Positions 10,501-23,293 of a stretch of DNA of 64,000 nt are shown piece by piece. The DNA comes from Diospyros lotus (taxonomy: Eukaryota; Streptophyta; Magnoliopsida; Ericales; Ebenaceae): assembly GCF_014633365.1 (NCBI RefSeq), contig NC_068343.1, forward strand, positions 26,877,307-26,941,306, given 5' to 3'. How positions within the stretch are numbered: position 1 is the first letter of the stretch; each line of letters begins with the position of its first letter. The translations under genes were made by a program, and so were the position numbers. The notes below the pieces were generated by a model that saw nothing but the letters and a program-made list of their open reading frames with translations, searched no databases and was not told where the DNA came from.

Positions 10501-12337
10501 TGAAAGTAAAGCATTATTGCTACGGGGCAAGCAACGAAGTTCAAAAATTTTGAATCTTACCCCGATCCTGGCAATTGGATCAACGTTAAAATTAAATCAT
10601 TCACATACAAATAAAATAAATCTAACCTTTATTTTTGCGACTTGTGTATGGGCGTTGCCAAAGAGAGCAAAATAGGAGTGCTAGCTCATTCTCCTTTTTG
10701 CGACTTGTGTATGGATGGAAAAGAAAGTCCACGTTTTGAATCGATGCCAAAAAGAACAGGGAAGAGTGAATGGCATTCATTTTTTAACTCTTGAAAAACC
10801 ACACAACGAACCATCAATTTTGGGCAACTCATAAAGGGATATTTATAGACAAAACATCCTAGGGTTTCTTAAACCCTAATGGATTGGGCTAGCCGATTAA
10901 TCCTAGTTAAACTAGAATCTTAAGTGGGCTTATCTTGGTCTAACTAGAAATATAATTAAGTGGCCCAAATCCATTTATAAAATATTTATTCCAAATCTAA
11001 TTCAAGCCCAAATATTTATTATTTAATATTTGGTCCAAATCTAATTTAGTTCAAATATAATATTTGGCCCAAATCCAATTTAGTCCAAATATTAACTTAA
11101 GCCCAAATATATTTTATTTCCTATTTTCCACTCTGACAAATAGAAAATTATTAAATTAGAAACTCTTTCCTAATTTAATCAATTGCCATTTTAGAAAACT
11201 CTTTCTTTTATGATGACCCTTCGTCATATCAACGTCATTACGTCTATTTATTCTTTTTCTGTGAGAACTTACGATGGCATAACTTCTTGTCGAAGTGTCC
11301 CACTTAACCATACGTTCACTCTCTTGGTTTAAGCCAAGGACCGTGCTTATTACGCATGACTCATTAGGCTTTCGAATATGTTGGCAATGTGTCGGTACGA
11401 ACACATAAAACAAGATTGGTCTCTAACAAGGTATCATGCCTACCCAATTATTCAAAAGGATTCATAATCCGCAAATAACCTTTCACGAGCATGGTTACCG
11501 TGTAATTCGATCATCTTGTCAATATATCTTATGTGATCTCAAGTATGGAGATGTGTTGCTTGATTACGATCACATGAGTTTTCTTCGGTCATCTAGATAT
11601 CTTCACTTAATAAAAAGTGAATCAATAACTCCTTATTGATCTCTTTCACCATGGCCATGGATCTAAAGTGAATATCCACTGAAGGCGCTTTAGATACATC
11701 ATCCTCTATCAAGGGATAGACAAATCCCATCTTGGTTATACACCCATCTCCATAATCCCCATGATATGCCCAACGATTACCCACGTGCAGCCTTTATCTA
11801 GTCCCATTGAAACGATGTCAAAGCATACCGGTCTTCTTATGAGATGACCGTAACAACCTCAGGTCCAAGGATTAGTTACACCCACCTCGTATGAGAATTC
11901 CATCAGCATATAACCAAAATGAATTCTCATGGCGAATCATGTCTAGTGACACGTTCTCTAACATTGGTCACCTATGTACTTGTTTAGGCATCCCCATGCC
12001 TATTGGTATGAGACCCCCATTGCTATTACATAGAAAAGATATAGCATATACAAGTCCTACCGTAATTGTCAATGTTTATTTTTGACATTGCTACAACTTG
12101 GGACGTTTAATGATGTCTAGAAATTATGATGCATCATCTCACATCTTTATAGATTAATCACAGTATACATCATATGGACTTTTATCTACTTTCATCCGGC
12201 CATTACAATAATAATGAGAAACTAATAGAATGACTTCTTGTGAAATTGAATAACTACTTATTTAATAATAAATGTGATTGCCATTATCAGTGTACAACAT
12301 GCCTAATCTGATTTGGTCTAGAGCACCTACACTAACA
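10501..12337 (-). mobile_element. Solo LTR A (TG..CA, 1837 bp)
   Basis: It begins TGAAAGTAAAGC and ends ACCTACACTAACA, with the perfect target duplication CGGGC at 10496-10500 and 12338-12342. It is clearly related along most of its length to the LTR at 15737-17642 and more distantly to 13970-17933. A minus-strand TATA-like CTATAAATA near 10840-10860 puts transcription leftwards. No internal region is present. The reverse-strand start TGTTAGTGTAGG is of a kind common in Ty1/copia LTRs, but the superfamily is an inference. Confidence 0.85.
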
Positions 12338-12500
12338 CGGGCTTCGTTTGCAACAAAGCTGATGGGTCTTCATTGCAGAGACAAAGCCCGTTTGGGATTC
12401 TTCCCCCAGCGAGCTTCATCGCGAACGAAGCCCGACCGTGGGGCTTCGTTCGCGACAAAGCCCGGTGGGTCTCCATTATCGCTGACATTAAAGCTTCGTT
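12338..12500. repeat. GGGCTTCGT palindromic repeat cluster, right half
   Basis: This continues the cluster interrupted at 10500. It contains GCGAACGAAGCCCG followed by GGGCTTCGTTCGCG, a hairpin with arms of about 14 nt near 12420-12455, plus flanking partial copies. Removing solo LTR A restores continuous repeat sequence. Confidence 0.7.
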
Positions 12501-12689
12501 GGCAACCATTTTCAGTAACTTTTTATTCATTAAAATCACTCAAAAAACTCTAACCTCATTCAGCGAAGATGAGATCGACGTCAGTGGTAACAGTGGTGGT
12601 CACGGTGGCAGTCAAGCAGCTATCACGGCGGCAGGCGGTTGCTGTAGTGAGAGAGATGATGTGGGTGGATAAAATGGGTAATGAAGGGG

Positions 12690-12890
12690 TGAGGGTATTT
12701 TAGTATTTGACTATTGTTGTGATTATTTTTATTTCTTTCTGATTTTTTAAATAGAATAATGGTCAAATCTGGTAAAGTGGCTATATCATGTAATTAGTTT
12801 GTTTGAAAGTACAAAAAACATTTTTTTAAAAAAAAGTGGTTAAAAACGAATTTTATATTTGAATAGTGGTTACTTTTTTCCATTTCCACT
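12690..12890. repeat. Possible MULE right terminal region
   Basis: AT-rich sequence contains GGGTATTTTAGTATTTGAC and two related motifs, GGTAAAGTGGCTA and AAAAGTGGTTAAAAACG. These look like the ends of plant MULEs as I know them. No partner inverted repeat is inside the window and no 9-bp duplication can be tested. Confidence 0.3.
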
Positions 12891-13129
12891 TTTGAATATT
12901 ATTTTCTTTTTGGCTCTATAAATAATTTTTGGTGCAATATAAGATAAAATATTCTAAATGACATCAAATAATTTTTCATAAGATCATTGGCATTAGATTG
13001 GTAAAACTAATTTTCATTCAATATATTATTTCTTTATATATATATATTTTAATAAAAAAAATGTATTGTATCAAATGCCATTTAAGAAATTTATCACAAT
13101 ATATTTTGGCATTGTATGTTATTTTCATT

Positions 13130-13425
13130 CAAAAAGGGAGGAAAGAGAGTATCTTTCAAGGGGGAGAAATAGAGTATAGTTAAAGGGAGAGAAATTCAAA
13201 GGGGAGAGAAATAGGGATAATAGTTTCAGGGAGAGCTTTCCTTCTTATGGATAAAATCCTAAAGGGGAGTTTTCTTGTTTTCTTAAAACTCCATATTTTC
13301 TTAAAATCTATATTTTTCAAATTTAATATTCTCTAAAAAAGTCTCCTCATACATTTTCTAAAAACCCTTTGGATCAAAATGTTTTGTCATCCTCAAATGG
13401 TATTATAAATCAAAAAGGGGGAGAT
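13130..13425 (+). other. Purine-rich 3' tail of a SIRE-like copia element with polypurine tract
   Basis: Several purine runs (AAGGGGGAGAAA, AAAGGGAGAG, AAAGGGGAG) lead to CAAAAAGGGGGAGATTG immediately before a TGTTG start at 13426. This arrangement is typical of the end of SIRE/Maximus-type elements, where the last purine run primes plus-strand synthesis. No coding sequence is left upstream. Confidence 0.6.
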
Positions 13426-13526
13426 TGTTGAGAAATTTGTATTTTGATTTATGGAGTAAATAATTTTGAAAAACATATTTTCAATAAAATTTGTTTATAG
13501 ATTATTTCCAAAATATTTTATAAAAA

Positions 13527-13675
13527 TCCTTTTATATATGTATATTGAAAAACCTCAACCTCTAATGTGTATAAAAACCTCAACCTCAACCTCTAATGTG
13601 TATAAAAATCCTTTTATATATGTATATTGAGAAATTTTTATATATGTATATTGAAAATCCTTTTATATATCTTTC
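13527..13675. repeat. Short tandem repeats TCCTTTTATATATGTATATTG / CCTCAACCTCTAATGTGTATAAA
   Basis: Two alternating modules of about 25 bp recur three or four times within the S1 LTR. One contains TCCTTTTATATATGTATATT and the other CCTCAACCTCTAATGTGTAT. Their spacing suggests slippage-type expansion. CCAACCTCTAATGTGT also occurs at 14361, inside LTR C. Confidence 0.6.
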
Positions 13676-13969
13676 AAAACAGCTAAATATTGTTTTTGGT
13701 TGATAAATGAGTATGAAATTTATAAAAATATCTTTCTTTAAATTTGAGAACTTCATGCTCATATATTCTTATATTCTTCAAAACATAAAAACATGGCTTT
13801 GCAATGTTTAAGCTTGATGTAAAATGTTTGAGAAAATATTTTGAAAAGTTCGGCTAAGTATAAAAGCCCTTTTATTAAATTAAGTATATCTATTTTTGAA
13901 CTTTTTGAAGGCAAAGTATTCAAATATTCTTTTAAAGCTTTTCACTGTCTTCGATAAAAAATAACTTTG

Positions 13970-16900
13970 TGAAGGAATCCGTGTAGACAAGCACAACGGA
14001 ATTTAAAAAAAAATTATTCACGGATTCTATAATATCACAAGAGTCTAGAGAAAGGTAGTATATATTGAGGATAAGTAAGAAAGAAAACAACACTAATTGG
14101 ATACCTTTTGGAAAAAATGTAGGCAAAGAACTCCCGGGTTAACCGTGTTTGAGCTGTGGAAGCTCAAGGATGGGTGACCCCCTAGGAAGTTCGCGTAGGC
14201 CCATCAAGGTAAGTTGTTTCAATCCTTCCTATCGCTCTATGCGGGATGTTACAGATTCCCTTAGAGGACCAGCTCTTAGGCAATAGATCACGGAAGAAGG
14301 ATAAGATATTACCATTTGTAGCGTAAGTCACCAAAAAGTATGATAGCTGCACAATCGCCCAACCTCTAATGTGTAATCCACGTGAACAACACTTGGAAGC
14401 TCAACGAGAACGACTTCCCTTAGGTATCGTGGAGAGCTAGCTCAATGGGAGGGTGGAATTTTAGAGGGAAGAGGCTGCCCTTGAGTATGGCCAGAAATCA
14501 CACTCACAACTAGGATTTTTTGGCAATCACAAATCTTACTTTTTTTACTCTCACCAAGGGTATATATAGAGTCTTGATGAAAACCCTAGCTTGTTTGGGC
14601 TAAAGCTCATGAGTGTGGCCCCTCTTCCATTGGGCTTGGCCTTATTTAAACATTTTAAACCAACCACTAATAGCCCAAATTAAATTCCTTAATCCATCCC
14701 ATTAACCCTAGGTAAGTGGTAAATAAAATCAACTAATAATTTGGGCTTAAAAGTCACCAAACCCTAAAACCCAATAAAGATCAATATCCAAATTAGGGTT
14801 TGCATCTTTTCCAAGGACATTAAGTGACTTTAATCCCATATTATTAGGAGCATTATTTACGTTAATTTCCTTAATATTAATCTTATTAATATTTAGGAAA
14901 TTCCAGCTCTTACACTTAAGTTTACTCACGAAACCTATCAAGTTCGCAATTACCTCATCATGCTATCCTATTGCGTGTGACCCATTAGGCTTTTACATAT
15001 GTTGGTAATGATTCTTTTCCCTAAAAGAACCATAGACATTGAGCGGGATCTTGCAATCCTTCAAGGCCACCAATTAGTAGAAGGATCAATAAAGATCACT
15101 AATCTTTTAGTGGAGGTTACAATCATGTATGTGTAATGTTATCCCTTCATCGATTTAAAGTGTCTCAACAAAATAGAGGATTGGATCAGGTGTTACATCT
15201 TCTAAGTTTGGTGTTTCTATCTTTGATATATCAAAAGGATAACTTCAAGAGTATTTGATTTAAGATCCAATCTCAAATCAAATTCCTATTATGCACAGAT
15301 TTAACAATTACCTTCTCATCAAAGAGTGAAGAAACATTTTCCCATTAAGGGTTGATGAATCCTCTCTGGATCACTCATAACCTTTGTATGCTTCATGACA
15401 TACCCAATCACCATTGAGTTCACACCCTTTACTGGATGCTTTCATAACGAAGTCAAAGTATGTGAATCCACACACAAGATACTATGGTGACCACAAGTTA
15501 AAGGATGACTTTATATAGCCGCCACGAGGGTTTCTATAGACACCTGAAAACCTTATGGAATCCCATGTCAGGTCATGTCCAGTGAACTTGTTCTCTAACA
15601 AGCACCCATACACTTGCCTTGGATCTCACACTAATAGCCTTGTAAGATTGGTTGTTGTCTTCCTTAAGACAGACAACATGTATACCAGTCTCGCATCCAT
15701 CATTAATATCACTTCTCAATGACACCTTGACCAGGGTGAAAGTAAAGCAAAATTGCTACTGGAAAAGCAGTATAGTTCAAAATTTTTTAACCTTACCCCG
15801 ATTCCAGCGATTAGATCAACGTCGAAATTAAATCATTCACATACAAAATAAAATAAATTTAACCTTTAGATTTTCGAGTCGTTGGCGGATCTGAGCCGTC
15901 CAAGCGTCTGACCTCTAACTCATGATACATGGCATGCGTCCGTTGCCAAGGAGAGCAGAATAGAAGTGCTGGCTCTTTCTCCTTTTTCACAGCTTGTGTA
16001 TGGATGGAAAAGAACGCCCACGTTTCAAATCGATGCCAAAAAGAAATGGGGAAAAGTGAACAGCAATTCATTTTTTCAACTCTTGAAAACTATATAACTA
16101 TTAACTCCTCAATTTGGGCAACCCATAAAAGGGTATTTATAGAGAAGCCTTTTAGGGTTTCTTAAACCCTAATGGATTGGGCTAACTATTAATCCTAATT
16201 CAACTAGAATTTTAAGTGGGCTTATCCTAGTCCAACTAGAAATATAATTAAGTGGTCCAAATCCATTTATAAAATATTTAGCCCAAATATTTATTATTTA
16301 ATATTTAGTCCAAATTTAATTTAACTCAAATATAATATTTAATATTTGGCCCAAATCTAATTTAGCCCAAATATAATATTTAATTTAATATTTGGCCCAT
16401 ATCCAATTTAGTCTAAATATTAATTTAAGCCCAAACAAATAGAAAATTATTAAATTCGAAACTCTTTCCTAATTTAATCAATTGCCATTTTAGGAAACTC
16501 TTTCCTTTATGACAACCCCCTATCATGCATATCGACATTATTACGTCTATTTGTTCTTTTTCTGTGAGAACCTACGACGACATAACTTTTTGCTGAAGTG
16601 TCCCACTTAACCATACGTCCACTCTCCTAGTTTAAGCTAGGGATCATACTTGTTGCGTATGACTCATTAGGCTTCCGAATATGTTGTCAATGTGTTGGTA
16701 TGAACACATAAGATAAGATTGGCCTCTAGCAAGGCATCATGTTTACCCAATTATTCAGAAGGATTTATAATCCGTAAATAACTTTTCACAAGCATGGTTA
16801 TCATGTAATTCGATCATCTCGTCAATGTATCTTATGTGATCTCAAGTCTGGCGATGTGTTGCTTGATTACGATCACATGAGTTTTTTTTTCGGTCATTCG

Positions 16901-17933
16901 GATATCTTCACTTAATAGAAAGTGAATCAATAACTCATTATTGATCTCTTTCACTATGGCCATGGATTTAAAGTGAATATCCACCAATGGCGCCTTAGAT
17001 ATATCATCCTCTATCAAGGGATAGACGAGTTCCATCTTGGTTATACACCCATCTCCATAAGTCTCACGATATGCCTAATGATTACCCACTTGGAGTCTTT
17101 GTCTAGGCCCATCGAAACGATGTCAAAGCATACTGGTCTTCTTATGAGATGACCATGACAACCTCAGGTCCAAGAATTAGTTACACCCATCTCGTATGAG
17201 AATACCATCAACATATAACCAAAATGGATTCTCATGGCGAGTCATGTCCAGTGACACATTCTCCAACATTGGCCATCTATGTACTTGTCTAGGCATCTCC
17301 ATGCCCATGGGTGTGAGACCCCAATTGCTATCACATAGCAAAAACATAGCACATACAAGTCTTACCGTAATTGTTAATGTCCATTATTAACATTGCTACG
17401 ACTTGGGACGTTTAATAATGTATAAAAACTATGATGCATCATCTCACATCTTTATAAATTAATCACAGTATACATCATATGGATTTCTATTTAGTTTCAT
17501 TTGGTTATTACAATAATAACAAGAAACTAATAGAATGACTTCTTGTGAATTTAAACAAGTCTTTATTCAAATAATAAACATGATTACAATTGTCAGTGTA
17601 CAACATGCCAATCTGATTGGGTCTAGAGCACCTACACTAACATAAGGACTATGTTTTTAAGGTAATAACCTTTTGGTGTATGTGTTGAGTGCTCTTACAA
17701 TTAAAGTCAAACTTTAACCACTCTCCACACAGGTTTGTCCTCAGGACTTCATCCTTAAGCATTTACAATTAAGTACAAATGATGAATAAGGCCTATTTTA
17801 TTTTATCATTGCAATGATCATTGTGTATCTTTCACTAAATCGCCACACTTTGTTTATGAAGCTTACATTGACTTACATCTTAGTGTATCATTTATGAAAT
17901 CACCACACTTGGTTCATAGGGCATACACTAACA
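13970..17933 (-). mobile_element. Solo LTR C (about 2.06 kb) interrupted by LTR B
   Basis: It begins TGAAGGAATCCG and ends GCATACACTAACA. It is flanked by the perfect duplication CTTTG (13965-13969 and 17934-17938). Removing the nested LTR at 15737-17642 leaves about 2058 bp. On the minus strand the start TGTTAGTGTATGCCC is copia-like, and a TATA-like CTATATATACCC lies near 14562-14575. Segments such as CCATGTCAGGTCATGTCC then GTGAACTTGTTCTCTAACA align with LTRs A and B, so all three belong to one family at different divergence. No coding sequence is present. Confidence 0.82.
15737..17642 (-). mobile_element. LTR B, solo, nested inside LTR C
   Basis: It begins TGAAAGTAAAGC and ends ACCTACACTAACA, the same termini and layout as LTR A at 10501-12337. 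The flanking pentamers are CAGGG (15732-15736) and TAAGG (17643-17647) and match at 3 of 5 positions. Either the duplication has decayed or this LTR arose by recombination between elements. A minus-strand CTATAAATACCC lies near 16134-16146. It has the same orientation as A and C. Confidence 0.75.
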
Positions 17934-19288
17934 CTTTGTTAACCATGTATTGCTTAGTATAATTTTCAATATATTCAATCATGCATTTCATAAAAACCTA
18001 CTTGAGCATATTTTGCAAAAAAAGCTATGATTTCCTTAAGCTCAATTGAGTATGTTATTTGTATAATCAAGTATCTTTATAGAAACTAAAATCTGAGCAT
18101 ATTTTTAAAGTCAAGTATTACTCTATGTATTTTTTAAAATAATTGATTATATGCTTTAACAAATCATTTTTCAATCAACTACTAAGATTTCCTACTCGAG
18201 TAACTTTTACAAACTCTCTATAATTCCAAAATTAGTTGAGTAAGGAATATTTTCAATTAAGTATTCTCCTAGTATCAAAACTCCAAGAATCTCCTTAGTT
18301 GAGTATTTTTACAATCAATTATTTATATATATATATATATTAATCGAGTGAATATTGGATAAGGTATGGCTAAATCTTGGTGCTTAATTTTAATCGAGTA
18401 TCAGTTATCTGTACTCTAGTATATTCTCTTGTTAGTCGAGTGAGCCTAGCTAAGTAGTCAAGTGCTTAATACAAAGTCTTTGTGTCTTGTAAGTCAGCTG
18501 AGTAATGCTTTGTCATACTTGAGTGAGGCTTATCTATAATTGATTACATAAATTGTTCAATCGAGTGTGTTCCTCATTAGTTGAGCAAGTTTAGGACTTA
18601 GTCAAGTAACAAACATCTTGTTTCAAATTTTATAGCCGTTACTTAGTAAGTGAAAAGGGAATAATTGACTGTTAGAGCTTTATTTGCTTATTCCACTACG
18701 TCTAACTGTGTTCTCTTATAAAATAATGTTAAAACATACTTATGCATGTGTGCTTAATGCTTATTTATATAAATTGCATATGATTCTAATGAATTTAACC
18801 GTTAGTGGTCAAATCAAAGAAGCTAGGAATTGTGCAAGTTTTCATGCCATTCTTCTCGAGTCTCAAGTTTCTATAAAAGGCCAAGAGCAGCAAGAGATGG
18901 AATTACCACTGAGGAATCAATCCAAGCTGCTGATGTTACGCTAAACTTAGCTAGCTATATTTTTTTTGGGCCGATAGCAAATAATTGAAGTGAGCGATCT
19001 TCATATCTATTCTTCTTCACTTCAAAGCTATAATCTGGTGAGATTAATTGTATATCTTTCCAAACTGGATTGTATAAGAGAGTTGAGTGCTTTATTCATT
19101 CATTCTTTCGAACTCTTTTTTGTCTAAGAGAAAAGTGAAATCATTATACATCTTATATTTTTTTTCTTAAGATATCTTTATATATGCTTTGTGTAAACTT
19201 GTAAAAGGTTGTGTCTACGTCTTTGAAAAGCAACGTCTCAATTGTGGCTAAGTTAAGTGTGAAAAAGTCTCAAGTAAGGGTTCCTACT

Positions 19289-19851
19289 TATCAACGTGTG
19301 GATTTGGTCGACCATGATCTGTTTGCCCATTCTGAGAAATGGACACGAAATAGGAGAAGAGAAGACGCACCAGGGAAATTTGCGTGGTTCAGTTAGTGTT
19401 CCGGCGACCAACAGGGGTTCCTAAGTGGTAACATGGTGTTGATAGGACCCTCATTAATGTGGATGGTGGCGGGCACGTGGATACCCAATAGAGGCTGCAA
19501 TGATATTGCTGCAGGATGGTATAAGGCCAGGATAGGATCGGCATGGGCCAAAAGATGGGCCGAGAGAGAGAGGCTAGATTGGGCCTGGACGGTCTAGCTA
19601 GAATGATGCCTAGTCCACAACTATTCTCTAGTTATTCTGCGGTCCTCTTGCATATGTGAGTTGAATGGTCAATCTGCGAGCTGAATGCATCGCTGGGAGC
19701 TTTTATGATTCCGCGGCCTGAGCTCAGAGTAGGCGATGTGTGACATGGCTCTGACAACCTCATCCTTAGGCCTATTTAGGCTTCAGGAGATTGGGTCGAC
19801 CTGCTGGATCGAGTCCAGCCTGCTTCATGCGATTAGAAAATACATATAACA
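19289..19851 (-). repeat. 3' LTR of the Tat-type element
   Basis: This 563-bp copy aligns with 23311-23887 from GATTTGG to GAAAATACATATAACA. The first two bases are TA, where TG is expected, so the inner end of the terminal dinucleotide has mutated. Many substitutions and small gaps separate the two LTRs, including loss of most of a GA run, which indicates an old insertion. Confidence 0.85.
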
Positions 19852-20029
19852 TTAGGCCCCCAGCTCTTAATGCGACCTATGGATAAAGAGTTGATGCATG
19901 CTGGTTGAAGTGGGCTATGCGATCTGTCGATCTGCCTTTTTGACTTCTGTCCAATCGCTTCAAGTCATGCCATCTGGTGCTACAGGTCCAATAGATCATG
20001 GAATATAATCATTTAGGCAAGTAAGAGTA

Positions 20030-20835
20030 GATCCCGGCTAACATTACATGATTTTGACTTGCGTTGCCAAGCTATATGTTCAGTTAGATCATGGTGCGAT
20101 CTTAGCTAAGCTACCATGGATTTTACTTGTTTAAGAGATCGAGAGGGAATACCTAGGTGGGTCGCAGACCATGACTTGAGTCAAGATGAAAGGACCCAAT
20201 TTAAACCGAGCTCCAAGAAGCTTCTGCATATCAAGATAGGCTCGAATATAACGTGGAAGGAGCTTTCAGAATATAAGTCGAGATAAACCCAAGGAAATCC
20301 CAGCTCACGACTTAGGAAACTTGTGATTGTTCGCATATTTGAAATAGCTTGTTATCAATGGTAATAATAATCAAGATGTAAATCCAATAAGTCGTGAACT
20401 TCCGTAGTTAAGCGAATCAAGGAAAACCTTAGTTAATGCATCCTGACATTCAGCCATAATGGCTAGATAATAACGATCTGAGTCTCAGCTGGTACATCAT
20501 AGCGAGGTAATATCTGGATCATGTTGAATGAAAGCCTTGCCGAGATAAATGTCCGGGTAGATCGCCTTGCGATCTTAGCTAACATACCACGGCTCCAATT
20601 TAACTATCTTACATCGCCAAGTTATATGTTTAGGTGGATCATAGGTTGACCCCAGCTAACATACCACGGCTTTTTATTTAATTGACTTGTATCGCCAAGC
20701 TATATGTCTAGGTAGATCGCATTGCGATCTTAGCTAACATACCATGGTTTTTTACAAGTTTAACGAGTTGAGAGGGAATACCCAGATAGGTTGCAGACAA
20801 TGACTTATGTCAAGATGAAAGGACCAAGGCTAGTG
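20030..20835. repeat. Diverged tandem repeats in the Tat-type 3' untranslated region
   Basis: Units containing GCCAAGCTATATGT, then GATCTTAGCTAACATACCA and GAGAGGGAATACC, recur near 20060-20215, 20560-20690 and 20690-20830. Long 3' untranslated regions with tandem repeats are known in Tat elements. No open frame spans them. Confidence 0.65.
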
Positions 20836-21174
20836 AACCCTTAACTCGAGATCATTAATGGAAGTAGTTGCTTAGTAGGTTCCAAACCATGACATTAAGT
20901 GAAGATGAATGGGTCTCAGCTCGCAAACCACGACCTGGGGGATGACCAAGATGAATGCTCAGATAAGCCACAAACCATAGCACGGAGGCTAAGATGAATG
21001 AGCCCCAGCTCACAAACCATGGTATCTCTACCCCCAATGTTAAGGACATTCAATCGAATATGAATAAGAGTAAAGTGTCATAAGCTTACATAATGAAAAA
21101 TTCATAGATTCTAATCAAAATTACGAGGAATAATTGTAACAAAAAGTTGGAGCATAAGTAAGAATCAGTTACGC

Positions 21175-21478
21175 TCATTGGGAGTAAGGACGGAGGTGCT
21201 CTACATTCCAAGCACGTGAGAGAATAGCGTCATCCATATTTGCGAAGCGATATGCTCCATTTTCCAGGCTTTCTTTGATAATATAGGGGCCTTCGCGGTT
21301 CAGGCCTAGTGTCTGGTCACTGGCCTTGCGAGCTCCATGAAGAACAAGGCGTAGCTTGAGATCACCGATGTTATAGCACCGAACTCGAATCCTCCTATTT
21401 ACCTCGCAACTCGCTCTTGATAGACAGCCACCCTCATGCGACCTGCCAGAGGTTCCTGCGATACAAAGCCCATCACGG
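21175..21478 (-). pseudogene. C-terminal end of gypsy pol (post-integrase)
   Basis: The minus strand reads through RVRCYNIGDLKLRLVLHGAR, then GLNREGPYIIKESLENGAY and SRAWNVEHLRPY before TGA at 21177-21175. This is the characteristic tail that follows the integrase core in Tat-lineage gypsy elements (the GPY-type motif with W-N-x-x-H-L). One in-frame stop lies just upstream, after VYQERVAR. The rest of pol is absent, so this is a deletion remnant. Confidence 0.75.
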
Positions 21479-21561
21479 ATAGTAAAAATAGTTCTTACCG
21501 TAGGTGCTCAATCCTACTCGGGAGCTTAACGAGGCTCTGGTTGAGCTAGCTGCTGGGGCTA

Positions 21562-22563
21562 CTAGCTTTCTGGTCGTACCACATAATCATGCAAGCGTCC
21601 TTTCCTGATCAATTCCTCAATTGCATCCTTCAATGCCCAACATTTGGAGGTGTTATGCCCAGCCTCGTTGTGGTAAGCACAGAACTTATCCTTATTTCTA
21701 AATCTGTTGCGAGTTCTTATGGGATTAGGGCTCCCAAAATCCTCCTGGTTCTTCTCAGTAGCGAAGATCATATCTTGAGTGTCAAATAGGATGTTGTAGT
21801 TCTCAAGTCGCTCGTCTCCTAGCTCATTCGTTGAGTTCCTAGCGACCTGATCATTGTCTCCATTGTCCCTTATCTTGCTCTAGATGGTGCTTCCAGTCTC
21901 TTCCTTTTGTTCACCTGACTTCTTCAAGCAAAAAGTCTCCTCCCTTTTAATCTCCTTCACAGCTCATTCGTAGAACTCACCCAGGTCCTTCATGAGGGTT
22001 TTGTAGATACTCTCATAGAGCTTCCCATCCTTCCGGAGCCCCGCACATATCGCAATTAGAGTACTTTCATCCAATGGGTTCTCAACATTATTGACCTCAC
22101 GCCTGAACCTCTTAATGTAATCTTTTAAGGATTCATTGTGCCGCTGAAACACTATAGCGAGGTGACAGGTAGGGGCGAGCTGCCTCTTAAGCGACCTGTA
22201 TCGATTGATAAACTTTCTCTGACACTCCTCCCACTTATAGATGCTACGAGGATGGAGACTCCTTAGTCAGGTCCGATGTATATCTCTCAAGGTTGCGGGG
22301 AAGACACGACATTTCACCAGTGAACTTGATGTTTGAAGATCCATCTGGACATTGAAAGCATCCAAATGGTTATATGGATCGCCGTCTCTATTGTATTGTG
22401 GGATATTTGGGGTTTTGAATCTGTGAAGGAGAGGCTCCAGTTCGATTTCCCTGGAGAGTGAGGTCCTCTCTTCGCGATCTTCCCTCCAATCATGGATCCT
22501 GTGTCTTGCCTCCAACTGTTGGACCCTATGTGATAGTCCCTCCATGGTGGGGTTCGGATTCAT
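21562..22563 (-). pseudogene. Gag of the Tat-type gypsy element, frameshifted
   Basis: Three open pieces make one gag. 22563-22267 starts near the element's 5' end and contains FKTPNIPQYNRDGDPYNHLDA, the conserved start of the gag core. 22152-21964 contains NESLKDYIKRFRREVNNVE. 21771-21562 contains FCAYHNEAGHNTSKC followed by LKDAIEELIRKGRLHDYV, the zinc-finger-like region typical of this lineage. Gag forms the particle and packages RNA in intact elements. Frameshifts near 22270-22150 and 21960-21780 break the protein. Confidence 0.75.
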
Positions 22564-23293
22564 AGATCGCCTAGTATGAGATTGCTTCTCCTATCCATTT
22601 TCTCGTACTGGAAAATAGCAATCTCGCGACATACGCTTCTTCCTATTTTCGGGATCTGGTGAGTTGCGGTTTATGGCACGACTTGGGCTGACCCTGACTA
22701 AGCTTTCCCCTCGATGTGAATTTCCACATCACTGATTCCCTTCAGGGGTCTCTTCACAGTGATCTTCAAAATGATTCATCCTCCCCATGAGATTTGTAAG
22801 GTGCACCTCTAGCTCGCCTCCACGGTGTTGCTGTCCTTCAGACCTTGGAGATCACGAGTTTGAGGAGTGTACCGACCCATCTCGTCGCAACGTCCTTCTA
22901 ACTTTTCTTTCATTTGGAACAAGTCTTTCACCTCGAGGTTGAGGGACACCCCTAAGTGGCATAGCCTCTACCTATTTTTAAGCCACATGAGCCTGCGTTT
23001 GGGCTAACATCATAATCGCACTAACGAGCTGCATAACCGTACTCTCTAGTGCTTCCTGGCGTTGTTGCCAGGCCTGAATCACCTCTACCCCAAGGATAGG
23101 AGTCATAGATTAGCAGGGAACCCAAACGGCTCTAGCCAATAGGAGAACAAAAGTGGTTGTAGCGGCAATGACTGTGCCCCCAACTGGTGGAACTTCCGGC
23201 CTCTGGCTGACATGATCTTCGAGTTGGTTAGCCATAACTTTAGAACTGCTTGTATTTCTTCCTTTCGCCATCGATATCGATCAAAGCGGGCCC

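Larger units (their letters stand above)
1..12890 (+). mobile_element. Decayed Mutator-like element (MULE), Kaonashi-like, left end outside window
   Basis: This is a composite call. A mudrA-type transposase relic (+, 2-2556) and a DUF1985/Ulp1-protease relic (-, 7070-10066) share the interval with two blocks of GGGCTT-type palindromic repeats (3021-4760 and 10210-12500). MULEs carrying Ulp1-like passengers with long subterminal repeats are established in plants (Kaonashi type). Two solo LTRs were inserted later and are annotated separately. The right border is a guess from AT-rich motifs typical of MULE ends near 12690-12890. No terminal inverted repeat pair can be confirmed, because the left end is outside the window. 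The two genes could instead belong to different elements. Confidence 0.5.

Noticed and set aside
15732..17647. Calling LTR B a perfect solo LTR with duplication
   Set aside because: The flanks CAGGG and TAAGG match at only 3 of 5 positions, so the duplication is not claimed.
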